Source: Aselliscus stoliczkanus
Taxonomy: Eukaryota > Chordata > Mammalia > Chiroptera > Hipposideridae
Length of the DNA stretch: 64,000 bases
Direction: 5' to 3'
Assembly (NCBI GenBank): GCA_033961575.1
Contig: CM066728.1
Span: 104,422,852 to 104,486,851 of the forward strand
A program made the position numbers and the translations under genes. Below the pieces are notes generated by a model, which saw nothing but the letters and a program-made list of their open reading frames with translations, was not told where the DNA came from and searched no databases. Shown in pieces: positions 24,101-37,200 of this stretch (position 1 is its first letter; every line of letters starts with the position of its first letter).

Positions 24101-27100
24101 ATTATTATGGGGAAAATGCATGAAAAATTTTAAGTATAATATAAAGATGTGTATATAAGTTTGCATATGTTTATATGAGCATAGCACAGATGGAAATATA
24201 TGCCTCAAACTGGACATGCTTTATTATTGTAATTAATAATCAGTTTAAAAGTAATCAGTGGTATTCAGAAATTAATTTCAAGATGATATGAATCTGTAGA
24301 AAAACAATAAAGATGGGAGATAGTGTAGAAGAATATTTCTTTTTTCTTTTTTTAAAGATTTTATTGGGGAATTGGGGGAGGGAACAGCGTTGAGGAATTG
24401 GGGAAGGGGAACAGACAAGTTGCTGACCTTTTGTTCTTCAGTCTAGTTGTGGAGGACGTCGCTTCACTGGCCCATGTCGGTATTATCATTGCGCTCTTTC
24501 TGGGTGAGGCAGATCGGTCATCGGCCACTGGATGGCCACTCATGGCAGCTCTTGGCAGCTCAAGCTGGCTGCCGGCCACTCATGGCAGCTTATAGCAGTC
24601 CACTGCAGCAGGGGCTGCAGACTACGCCATCGCGGGCAACTCATAGCAGCCCAGCTCCAGGTGGAGCTGTTGTTCACCATCTTAGCTGTAGAGGGCGCAG
24701 CATCACTGGCCCTCATGTGGGATATGAACCGGGGTCCTGCTGCTCAGAGCTGGCATCCCAAGCAAGCTCTTAACCAATACACCACTCGGCCGGCCCAAAA
24801 AGAATATTTCTTTACTGGCTTAGGGAATGTTTACAAAAATGGGGATTTTTTTTTTTTGTGTGTGTGTGTGTATGTTGAATGCTTATAGAAATAAGTCTGT
24901 AAAAATTTAGAACAAAATGTTAACAGTAATAACTTCTGGATGGCAGATAATTTTTATTTCTTTTGGCTTATCTCTCTTATGCATTTCAAAACAATGAGCC
25001 CCTGTTATTTTCATAACAGAAATAACATTATTTCTAAAAATAGAAGACAGTCTATAAAAACTGGTACCATGAAGCTGCCTGTTATCTGAATACCCAAGAC
25101 TTGAAAAAAGAACAGCAGCATAAAATTACTACAAAATGAATTTATTGAAGAATAGCAGTTGCCACATAACATTTTTGCTCCTTTCTTGTAGCAAAAGCTG
25201 AAGGAAGAGAAGGAAGCCAGGCGAGCGCGTTTGGATGGCAGGCATGACTACTTATTTGCGATAGTAGCTTCCTGCGTGGACCTGAACAAAACTGCAGTGG
25301 AGGATGCCATTCTTGAAGGAAATCAGGTGTGATCTGAGTTCTCACAGACTTGCTATGGAGGGCACAGAGGGTCAACTGTCACTGTCTTATGGCAAGATCC
25401 CATACTGAGCCTTTGAGGAGGGGGCCTGTGTTAACATCCCAGGACTCCATTCTGATTCTGTATGGGTGGTGGCAGAATGCGCTTAGGGTGTTCTAGCTCT
25501 TTATGTTGAATGGACTACTTATTGTCATTTCCACGGTTTTGAGGTGATGTCTGCATCTCTCTGCATACAATGAAGCTGGGCTCAGGCACCATTTTGGAAC
25601 CTGAGCTTGGAGAACAGAATCTCCTCTCAATGGCTGATTTTTCTTTTTTTTTGAACTTACCTTTCTAACCTGGGAGATTGAATTATGCCATTGTTTCCTG
25701 GCTGTGACTTTGGTTTGGCAGCAAGATCTGGTTTCTTTTGTTCCTGAACTGAAATTCCATTTTCTGGTATGATTTTCCTCCCAAACCTTGGGTATGATTT
25801 GACCTTGGGTGGGAAAGATCAAAATATGGGAGGCTATAATTTTCTGGGCAGTGAGGAAGTTATGTCAGGAGACCTATGATGGTTCCTGTAGTTTTATGTT
25901 TTTCCATCTTCTCTTCTTATAAATCTTTAAAGAGTGTGTGTCTGGGGGTTGTTGACAGAGGTGTCATACTCTGATAATGCTTTTCAGTGGTAGGATTGTA
26001 AATGTTCAACAACGAATGCTTTGGGCAGGAGCGTGGAGGTAAGCTCTAGTTTGAGTGTTTGCTGATTTCTGTTGGGTAAATCCTCCCACCATGTCTGATT
26101 CCAGACTCCCAATGTGATGTTACTAAATGGTAAGTTGAGAGAGGAGTTATGAGCAGTTGACTGTCATGAGTCAGTACGAGCCGGCTTCAGCATTCTACTG
26201 GCTTTGTTCCTTTTTGTGTGTCACTCTGGTGGGGTTAATAGGAGTCAGTGGGACAGTTAAGGGTATATAACACTAAAATGTTTAAAGTACAGGAAGAATC
26301 AATCAGGGGTTGAGGAAATGTCCCTTTCCTCCTCTTTGTCCCCATCATCACAACGAATGGTCGTTGAACATTTACCATGTGTCCATCTCAGTTCTAAGTG
26401 AAGTTCATCTATTATCCCATTTAATCTGCATACTAACAAGAGGGAGATAATATTATTTGCAAAAAATGGAGGCATTTTTTGCAAATAATATAATTTGCAA
26501 GAGGAGACAGGGTCACATAGCTGATTCAGTCTTGGAGAGATTGTTCTTGAAGAGGATCACTTAACTCTACCCTACTTCCCAATTCAGACATCTGGATTTG
26601 GGATAATACAGTGGGATCAAGATCAATGGGTAACAGCTCTGAACTGGAAGAAACCCCAATCATACTGCTATGTCACAATCAGGACCCAGGAATGTCACCA
26701 TCTGGAGGTTTAAAGGTAGCATCCTGGCTTAGACTTACAAGCATAGCTAGAGGGGCAGAAGTTTCAATACTGGCTGTGATGGAAGTATCTCCACCACCTC
26801 CTTAGCTTGGAATTTAATCTCATGGAGTGTGTCCTAGTCATCCCCATGGCATCCTCAAGCAAGGAAATGTAATGAAGGAAATGGGGCAACTTGCTTTTCC
26901 TTATATTTAATGGCTTTATCTGTGACATGGTGGAAACTGAAGGGGGCAGATTGTCACACGTAAATTTTTCAGGCAACAGTTTATTCTTCAAAAATTTTTT
27001 ATTTTAAATTGTGGTAAAATACACATAACATAAAATTTACCACGTTAATCATGTTTAAATGTACAGTTCTGTAGTTGTAAGAATATTCACATTGTTGTGT

Positions 27101-30100
27101 AACTAATCTTCAGAATTCTTTTCATCTTGCAAAACTGAAACTCCATACCATAAAACAACTTTCCATTGTCCCTTCCCCCCAGCTCCATTCTACTGCCACC
27201 ATTCTACTGCCTCTCTGATACCTCATATAAGTGGAATCATACAGTGTTTGTCTTTTTATGACTGGCTTATTTCACTTAGCAAAATGTCCTCAGGTTCATC
27301 ATGTTGTAGCCTGTGTCAGAATTTACCTCCTTTTTAAGGCTAATTAATAGTTCATCATATGTATGTGCCACAATTTTGTTTATCCATTCATCTGTTAATG
27401 AACAGTTGGGTTGCTTCCACCTTTTGGCTACTGTGAATAATGCTGCTATGAACATGGGGTTACCAATATCTCTGCAAAACGCTGCTTTCAATTCTTTTGG
27501 ATACATACCCAGAAGTGGAATTTCTGGATCATATAGTCATTCTATTTTTAATATTTTACATATTTTACATTCCCACGAACAGTGCACAAGGGTTCCAATT
27601 TCTCAGCATCCTCACCAACATTTATTCTTCTCTCTCTTTTTTTTTTTTTTTTGACAAAGTACTTTTATTTATTTTTATTTTTATTTTTTTTTGAGGGCAG
27701 TGTCACTGGCCCTCATAAGTGGGACCCGAACCGGGGCTGCTGGCTTCCCAAGCCAGCGCTTAACCACCGCACCACTCGGCTGGCCCTCTTCTCTTTTTTT
27801 TTGACAGTCACCATCCTAATGGGTGTGTAGATTTTATACTTTTTCTTTCAATTTTAATTCAAAACTGTGTTATTGGTTATTTAAAAGAAACGTTTCCACT
27901 GGTAGCAGGCCAGTCGGCAGACCTCTCCATGGACAGCGAACCCCATGGATGGGACTGAGGTCTGGGCTACTATTGGGTGGACTCTTCCATAGTCACATGG
28001 GTTCTCATGGCATTTTTCAGTGATGATTGAAGTTTAATATTAATCATTATTTCTAGTGTGTTAGACTGGGTTTTGAAAGGTTTGTTTTTTCTTTCTAATC
28101 TGCAATAGAGGGCAAATGAAACACTCATCTATATTTATATTTGCCTTCAACAGCTCAACACTAGGAAATTAGCAAAAATGTGTGTATGTAGCAAATATTT
28201 TTATTATTAATTGAGTTACTTATTTGAATTCAATCTTTACCATGTGAGGGGCTTATCCTTGGGGTGAAATGTATAACTATTACATTGTTTTGTACACCTG
28301 AAAGTAATAAAAAAAAAATAGGATGCCTTCTCTATGGTTTGCATTAGATGCAGTCCTGAGTTAGGGAGATGAGAGTCAACGCTGATTTCAATGGGGTTTC
28401 TAATTCAGAACAAAGTCCTTACCTTGCCTTTTCTTTTTCCCAGATTGAAAGAATCGATCAGCTTTTTGCTGTTGGAGGTCTTCGTCACCTCATGTTTTAC
28501 TACCAGGATGTGGAGGTAGCAGAACCAGGTATCCAAAGCGGATGTGATGTAACCCAGAAATGTGTTGTTAGATTGATTTGAGGATGGCACAAAGCAGAAG
28601 GCGACTATGAGAACTGAGCAGGCCTCTTACACTGTTGCCTTGGGAAGGGGAACAGGTGGGCAGCCGCAAGGTGTGGTGGGTGAGGCCCAGGTTCCATTTT
28701 CACCTCAAGGAAAGGACAGATAATGGTGGGTATTTTGCTTGGTTGCTCTAAATTTATTTGGGATAAATTTTCCTTTTCAGGCTGTGTTGGTAATTAAGGG
28801 ACAATGAACTATTTACATTTTGAGACTTCCTTTCCTTATATGGTAGTTCATTTTATGCAATTATGTTCTGTTCTAGAACTTTCTTTGGGCATCTGTTTGT
28901 TCTCTATGTGGGCACTATTTCTTTTTAACAGGAATTGTTGCCAATAAGCATAACATGTGTTTTCCAATTAAATATTACATTATGTTTATTTTCTACAGAC
29001 TATGATTCAAATGAGTAACATTGAATGATAAGTTTAATCATTTTCACTTAAGAAAAACTTGTAAACCTTTGTGTGGATCCAACTGGCAAATCCCATTCTA
29101 CTTTTATGTGGATTCATATAATTTTAAAGCCAAATGAAGGATATAAAAAAAATATATTATGGGGGAGGAGTGGGGTGGCAAATTGGGGGAGGGGGGTTGT
29201 CACTTTGAGGGGTAAAAAGTATAACTATTGCATGTGTTGTATACCTGAAACTAATTAAAAAATATATTATGATTATATTAAATATCATATGCAGCCTTTT
29301 TTTTTTTTACCTTTTTGAAGAAAGGGAAAATAGTTATTGTTGTTGGTATATCGTATGATTCCACTTTTTTGTTTAAAACTGAGAAAATTATGCATGCATA
29401 CCTTAAATGCCTGGCATTTTCCCAAAATTATCTACATGATAATTTATGGTCAGAAAGTTCATTATATTTTGAGTGAAAAGTCAAAATAATACAGAAGTTT
29501 TGAATTCTATTCCAGATTGCAAAACTCATGGAATGTTGATTTCATCCATCAACTAAGCACTGGTGAAGTTGGCTTTTGTGTATACATTTTACATTGAACA
29601 AGAAGGGTTCATGGGACATGAACATAAACTCTAGTTTATTTTTGTTTCCCACTCCCCCTTTAAACCTTTTCAGTGGGAGTAGCTTCTTGTGACCTTGGAT
29701 TAAATTTCAGACAATCCCATGATTTTTCTGGATATTCTTGGATAAGAAAAATTCCTATGGTTGCTACAAATTACAATCTCAATTTGAAACTAAAAATATT
29801 CCATTGATCAAAACTAGCTGATCTGAAGTTAAATCTACTGAATCCCTGGTTCTCCCTTCCTCCGATCCCCCGCCCCAGCAGGGGTCTCTGAAGACTGATA
29901 TTTGCAGATGGAGAAAAGCAATGGTTCTCTGCTTCCTCTACTTATTCTCCCACCCTTGTCTATATTGTGCTAACCACAGTTTCTGACTGGTCAGGCTTGA
30001 AGTAGGGCAGAGACAAAAGGTAAGAGGTGGCAGGGAAGTTTCCACTTGACTGGCACTGTCATGAGCTGGCTGACCTTGTATTCTCTGGGCCCTGCTCTCG

Positions 30101-32486
30101 TAGGCACTATGGTGGGTTCTCCAGAGGTGGCCCCTGAGAGCACTCCCACAGTGATGGGTTATCTTCCAGGAGGCCATTGCCTTCTGCTTGTGTATTTTGG
30201 TAGCATGCACCACACTGGCTTGTTCTGTTCTGTCATCTTTCCAGCACCCTTCCTGAGATTTAAGATGGCTCCAGGCTCATTCTGTTTTCAGTGGAGTCCC
30301 ACCTGGTTTCCTAGAAACACTTCTGCTTCCTGTCCCTGCCATCAGTGGATGTATCACCAGCTGCCAGCTCAGCCCAGTTTTTCCCTATCTGCCCTGTTGC
30401 GTGCTGCGTTTGATTTCTAGGGGAGGAGTCATATCACAGTTCAATTTGTCCCTGAGCTCCAGAAGACACGAATCAGGCTCTTTAGGTGGTTGCAGGGGTT
30501 GGCAAACTTTTGAAATGGAAGAGCCAACCCTGTCCCTCACAACAATTTAAAAACTATTCAAAAGCCATAAATATATTTTTACAAATAAGGAAAATTTAAA
30601 AATCCTTTAAAAACTTTATAAATGAAGCTATGATAGTTTTATTTTCATTTTCAATTTTACTTCAGAGCCACATGTATGTACCCAGAGAGTCCCATATGGC
30701 TTGACGAGCCACAGTTTGCCGACCCCTGGGTGGTTGGATTGAAGAGCCTATTTCTTCACTATGGACCGGTGGTCTTGGCTTGTCCGAGACTCGCCCAGTT
30801 TTAACACTGGAAGACCCATGTGTAGGAAACCCTTCAGTCCTAGGCATGCCGGGCAGCCGATTACTTCCCTCTCAACCTAAGTGTAAGTGAAAGCATTCCA
30901 CACACCTACTCTTGGCACAGCACAGCCATTCTCACAAAAGCCTTCCTCAGTTTACACTCTCCTGAGTCTTTTTATTCTGCTGTGGGTGAGATGTTTAATC
31001 ATTTCTAGGATGCCTGCTTTGAAATTTCTGCAAGATTTTTTGTTGCCTTAAAACTCTTTGTTTTCTGGTATCTATCAGATCTTGGTATCTTGGTTGAAAC
31101 TTCTAGTTTATCATCTTACTCATGAGACTCAGCTGATATTAGTCAGAAATGGGACACCATTTTGAAGGAGAGAGACATCTTCTGGTTACCTTTCTTGGAG
31201 GGGTTCACTGTCAGAGCCCCAGTCCAAGCCTCTAGCCCAGCACCTGGGTTTTAGGATTCACTCCCCTTCCCAAGTCCCTCCCTCAGCAGTCCTCCCACCC
31301 CAGTTATCTTGCTTGAGTTACCAATTCATCTGGAGATCTAAAACTGTCTTGGACATATAGGGTGCAGGGAAATAGCTCAGAGCATATGCTTTATATGCAA
31401 ATGATCCACTTATGAGCTGCATACCTGGACAAACAAAAATGAATTTTCAAATAATAATGATAATGCTTAGTCAGCTAGTATTTTTATATGTTTTTCTAAG
31501 GGCTTTACAGATATTAACTTATTTAATCCTCACAACAGTTACAGATGCTGGGTTTTAGTGTTATTATTCTCATTTTTCAGATGGCAAAACTGAGGCACAG
31601 CACGATTAAGTAACTTGCCCAAGGTTATATGGCTAGGCTGTGCAGCCTGAGATTGACAGCCTGGGAGTCTGACTGTAGAGCCCACACCACTCATCTGATT
31701 CTGTCCAGCTCCTATACGGTCCTGACTTGAGCAGTGAACTGAAGGGCCAACTAGACCACACACAGCACTTGCCCAGACATGCTGTCTCCTCTCTTTCCCC
31801 TCCTCATTGCCCCTGTGAAGGCCCATTGTGCTGGAGATAACTTTCGCAGCTTCAGCAAGAATCTGCCCTTTTCTATTCCCACTCTTCCCATTCCGGTATT
31901 TTTCCTGGAGCAGCAATTTTGAAATGAGCCAGTGACCTGGAATTAGATCCCTTTAGGGTTCAGCCTAGAGATTATCCAAGTGGTGGACCTTCGCGGCACA
32001 TGGGCAAGCCAACATGGCACTAATTTACTAACAAAACTTCGTTTCAGGAGGTGACCCATGGACTACAGATAGCATTTGTGAATGAAAATTCTTTTGCCTT
32101 TGTAGAACAACTTGGCTCTTCAGGAGGCATAAATCCTGTTTCTGGAAAGATGAGAAAACCTAAGGTGTTTGTGACCGAGGGAAAAGATGTTGCTCTGACT
32201 GGAGTATGTGTGTTCTTCATCAGAACTGACCCTTCCAGAGCCGTCACCCCTGAGAACATACACCAGGTAAGGGGACCAGAGAAATTCTCTAGTCCGGTTA
32301 CCAAAAGTCACGTAAGTCCCACCAAAGACATCCATCCCTTTGGAGGCAACCAGAGTGCTCATTAAATATGTACAAATGTCAAGAAGTATTTTGAAAAGCA
32401 TTTAAAGCACACGATTCAGAGGACATTTCCTTTAAATCTGTCGGGTAAGAGGACTTAATGTTCAATTTATTAACAAAATTTGATAT

Positions 32487-32523
<37 letters not shown>

Positions 32524-34193
32524 ACGTGTGTGTGCACACAGTGAAGTCTTTCCTTTTAAAGAGAATTCCCCCGGGGCTGGCCAAGTGGCGCGGTGGTTAA
32601 GCACTGGCTTGGGTAGCCAGCGGCCCCGGTTCGGGTCCCACATATGAGGGCCAGTGACACTGCCCTCAAAAAACAAACAAACAAACAAACAGAAAAAACC
32701 AATATATAAAGAGAATTCCACCCCCCCCCCCACACACACACAATTTACTTAATGGCAAATTTCATACATTTAAAATAAGATTTATAAAAGCAAACATATA
32801 GCTTTATTTTTTTCATGTGCAAAATAAAGGTCATCTGTATGTGTCTCCCCTGCCCTCAATGGGTGCACTATCTCCTTGAAGCAAATAAACTGGTAAACAT
32901 CTTCTCTTCTATTTATTTCATGCTTTTATTTTGATGAATGCAATGTAGAATGGCATAAAGATTATGCCTTAACTAGGGTGAAAATAATAATTTACTGGAT
33001 TGCGGGACTATACAAACAGATAACGGCCAGAACCATATATAAAAATAGAACTTTGACATATAACCTGCAGCAACCTGCCCAGGGAAACCAACGCCCTATC
33101 TATAATAAACCACTCAGGTAGCCAGCCTGCTATGTCCGACTGGCAGGAAGCCAGCTGGGAGCCTAAACAATAGCTGCTATAACCATTGGCCAAAATGGAC
33201 CTGATTCTTGACTTTGAGCCTCCTTGAATTTTTTCTGTGTTTTCAGTGGACTTCCCTGGGCTAACCAGAGAAAGCTGAATGTGCACCTGTCACCATCACA
33301 TAGGATGCTCGCTTCTGGTTAGCCCGCTTCCAGCTTTCCCAGGCCAACAGCCACCATCAGGGCACTCCTGAAGCCATCCGTTTCCCCCTGAGCCTTCCCT
33401 TTTCTCCACTATGAAGTTTTCCCACTCCCCTGCCTACTTTGCGTCTCTGCCCAACATGGGAAGTGATGGTTCAATTCCCATGCTACAGTAAGCTGTGAGT
33501 TAATAGCCTTTGCTTTGGTCATTGGAATGGCCTTTGTTCACTTCCACAGGGTAGTTGGTTAATAAACAACATTCAGAAGTGACTTAGCTATGTTGCTACG
33601 GAAAGTAATTTTTACAGTAAACAATCTCCTAATTGATTCCCAGGAGGTGAGCTTTAATATGTTAGATGCCACAGACGGGGGCCTGCTCAACAGCGTGAGA
33701 TGTTTGCTGTCGGACATTTTCATCCCTGCTCTCAGGGCCACGAGCCATGGCTGGGGTGAGCTGGAGGGGCTTCAGGAAGCACCCCGCATCCGGCAGGAGT
33801 TCCTGAGCTCTCTGGAAGGCTTTGTGAGCATCCTGTCAGGCACACAGGAGAGCCTGAAGGAGAAGGTGAGAGCGGATAAGTTATTCCTTCAAAAACGATC
33901 AGATGGTGAACAATTCAACGTAGAAATGTGTATTGTTTCTCTCAGGTGGTCTTAATTCCACTAGCTTGCAAATCTTGAAGAAATTCCATGGGCATTTTTA
34001 TTGCCCTCTTAAGATGTGCTCGTGACTAGATTTAAATTCCTATAGTTTGGAGTAATTAATACATAGAAATGTTGGTTCCATAGAAATGTTGGCTCTGATG
34101 GAAGACTCAGTCATGCCAGATGTGTGACTGCAAAGACAAATTTAGGAAATGCTCCTGGCATTGCCGTGCATCCCAGAAGGAAAGGGATTTGGG

Positions 34194-34244
<51 letters not shown>

Positions 34245-37200
34245 TGTGTGTGTGGTGGGTGGTGGGTGGGGGTGGTGGTTGTCGTGGGCAGTGGTGGTGC
34301 CGGGTGGGGGTACGGGGTGGGGGTGGGTAGGGATGGAAGAAATTCTGGAGAGGAGGGAGGAGAGACACAGCTGGAGAGAATGGTCAGGTCCTGTGGTTCA
34401 GCCAGTGGCCAAAAGGACCTTCAAGAGTAAGTTTGGCAAATATGAGCCTTAGCTTCCCTAAAATTTGTGCTATCTACAGTAAGTCTGCGTTAGTGGTGAC
34501 TGGGGGTATGTGGCAGCCCAGACCAGGCATGTGTGGGAGAAAGAGGCATGGATCCCATGATACCCACGACAGTATATGACAGTATATCATGGATCTCATG
34601 ATATTCCTCTCTAGGGAATGCTGAGACCTACTGGGACCTATTGGGATATTCGGAGGGAAAGAGGGGGGTGTTAGGCTTCCCAAAGAATATGAAACTGGGG
34701 AGTTGAGGAAATGTAATCCAGACTGGGGCAGGATAATTCCAGCTAACATCTGAGTTATAATTGTAACAATTAACTATGATTCATATTATCAGTTAACTAT
34801 GATTCAGGTGATAGTAAAATGCAAGCTGAACCAAACTGAATTGTTATTCTACTTAGAAAAGCCATGCTTTCATATGATTCCACTTCATTTTGCTGCAGAG
34901 GTATTTAAAAAGTGGGATGGATCCCCACATAGGAGGGAGACAGTGCCACTTCATGAAGCCCAGAGCCCTAGAACCAAGGAGCCCTTGAGATGTGGCAGGT
35001 GGACGGAGCAGTGTGGGAGAAGTTGGGGGTACAGGTGTGCTGGGGGACCTTCCGGGTTGGGGCATCACGAGTGAAAGCACAGGGCAGGGGAGGCATGTGG
35101 CTGCCCCCGTGGGTTTTCAGAGCTCTGTCACAGGGTAGCAGTGTGAAAACCAATTGGGGAGGCCAGGCTCACAGCACAAAGTGCAGCCTCTGAGCCCACG
35201 TGGGAGGGGCAGACAGAGAGCTTCTGAGCAGGGCTGGACTTGGGGGCCAGTCAGAGCTCTTAGGGTTTTATTAGGAAACCAAGTGACAGAAATAGGAAAC
35301 CTTGATGGGCCGCCCACATGCTGCGGTGTCCCCATGCAGCTGGTGCTGGTGGCAGGGCAGCAGTCTCACTCCACAGGCTGGTTTGCAGGGAGCGGAGTGG
35401 TGCCTTGCACTACGCAGCCTGCACCTCTTCCCTCCCACACCTCCTGCCACGCTCTTTGGTTTTACTTTGGTTTTCCAAGAAGCCCTTGGGGCCTGGGCAT
35501 CATGCAGCAGCTCCTGGGCCATGTTGGTGTTGGAGGGTAAAAAATAGCCACACCCATTCTTGCTGGTTCTGAACCATCTGAAAAACATACTAGCTCTGCT
35601 GCTGGTAAAGTGGGACAGGGCCTGCGATCCAAAGTTAGAGACTGACAGTGCCAGGTGCACACTTAGCCAAAGAAAACTGTCCTTGTTAGATATGGAGGCC
35701 CATTTTGTATTATGTGTGTTTAAAAATAAGTTTCATTGTCAAGTCAAAATCCAACACACCTCCTTCCCTAGTCCCTTCATCCCTCACCAAAAAAAAAAAA
35801 AAAAAAAATCTGTTTGTTTGCCATTGAATTTGCCAACTCTAAATATGTTACTAGGTAAGGACATGGGAGCCTTTCCGTTTGGATAGTTTCAAAAACGAAT
35901 GTGATAGATTAGAAATTACTTCTTCCCCTCCCCCCAATCAATTTCCTTGAAACTTCCCTGCTTTCTTTGGTCTCATGAGTTGAATGTTTAATGTCCAAGT
36001 TTCCTATTAATTCCCAAATTCTGTGATGTTATGACTCTCCCTCTGTCCTGTTCCATTGTTCTTTCTTTTTGACCTCAAATTTAACCTCAGGATCCATCTT
36101 CTGGAGTGGCATGCTCAGTATGTGGGAGGATGGGGCATTTTACATTTCTCTGTGGTCCAGAATCTTTCTTCAGAGAGCAGCGTCATTTAAGATCATTCTA
36201 AGCCAAGTGGTCAACCAGAAGTGTGTGTTTAAAAAGCATCACCTTATTATTTTTCATTTTAATTAGGTGAGACTTCTGAAGTGTGACGTATTTGAACTGA
36301 AAACCCCAAAGGAACCGATAGACTACTTGACTCTAGCTAATAACCCTGAGACTTTGGAACAAATAGAAGGTTGTATGAAAGTATGGATCAAACAAACAGA
36401 ACAGGTAATTTCCAGAAACCAAATGTCATTTTCCCATGACTGAACTGACCAATGGAAGAAGGTATATCGTAGGTCATGCCATTTTGCTAAGTATTTTACC
36501 ACAAGTCTCTGAAAAGTGAAGAGGTTCACATGGTTTCAATTTATAGTCATTAGTTAGGAAGAGAGAGTAAGAATTCTAAGAGATGAAAGTTAATGATCTC
36601 TATACTTATGTAATTAGAAGATGGAACTTTGCTAATTTTTTTCTCAAGGCATAGTTTACTTTGATGAGAACATCCACAGAAATAACAGATTTTCTAGTTT
36701 AGTGTGCCCTCCAAAAGGACCTTAAAGAAATATTTTTAGGAAAGTCCTCAATGAGGTGGACATTACATCAAAAAGTAAGCACAACTGAAATGAATGAACT
36801 TAAGGCATGGGGGTTGTATTGTTTTGAGGTTGTACAGTAAGTGAATAGCCAAGGAAACCTTCTGAGGTCCAGTCCTCCAAAAGTTCATTAAAGCTCCCTA
36901 AGTAAGTAGTTCTCAGTTAGAAACAAATCAACTAAATTTTTGTGGAACTCTTCAAAATAGATACATTTTTAAGTTAGTACAAGGCGATCATTCAAAGCAT
37001 ACAAATGAATAAAAATATAGCATAATTCAGATAGCATCATTTATTTATTTTGGTATTTTTTGCTTGCATATAATGTTCATATCTGTAGCCCTACTGGATT
37101 TTGTGCATTTGCAGGTCCTCGCTGAAAACAATCAGCTGCGGAAGGAGGCCGATGACCTTGGGCCCCGAGCAGAGCTAGAGCACTGGAAAAAAAGACTGTC

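Larger units (their letters stand above)
10891..25191. other. DNAH5 intron 1
   Basis: This 14.3-kb intron is bounded by GTAAGG and TTCTTGTAG. It holds the L1 nest at 11.7-14.5 kb, an L2 tail, a MIR piece near 20.2 kb, the TA repeat at 21.1 kb, an old repeat at 22.0 kb, an MER5A-like relic, L2 and L1 relics and composite SINE C at 24.3 kb. The stretch 14,800-20,150 holds only an exact 18-bp tandem pair (16,130-16,165), a GA run near 17,820 and unassigned old sequence. I see no alternative exon. Confidence 0.8.
25327..28443. other. DNAH5 intron 2
   Basis: This 3.1-kb intron holds a MIR-like piece, an antisense L1 3' end carrying a type A SINE, and a short L1 tail. The stretch 25,330-26,370 shows nothing recognisable. 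Confidence 0.8.
28529..32105. other. DNAH5 intron 3
   Basis: This intron holds a 95-base L1 tail at 29.2 kb, the hAT MITE at 30.5 kb and a MIR at 31.5 kb. The segment 29,300-30,480 is unassigned. A strong-looking decoy acceptor (CTTCGTTTCAG) ends at 32,047. Confidence 0.8.
32267..33643. other. DNAH5 intron 4
   Basis: This 1.4-kb intron holds a TG microsatellite, a type A SINE and an LTR-like segment that runs nearly to the exon 5 acceptor. Confidence 0.8.

Noticed and set aside
28444..28581. Exon 3 frame running on to a stop at 28,581
   Set aside because: Joining at CAG|GTATCC to exon 4 restores the DNAH5 pattern and phase. The run-on is intronic.
32051..32105. Upstream extension of exon 4 ([13 protein letters not shown]...)
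   Set aside because: It does not fit the known DNAH5 sequence, and an acceptor at 32,047 would shift frame to an early stop.
35000..35660. Cluster of frames up to 129 codons on both strands in intron 5
   Set aside because: Low stop-codon density from GC content. Frames overlap in many phases and no protein motif is visible.
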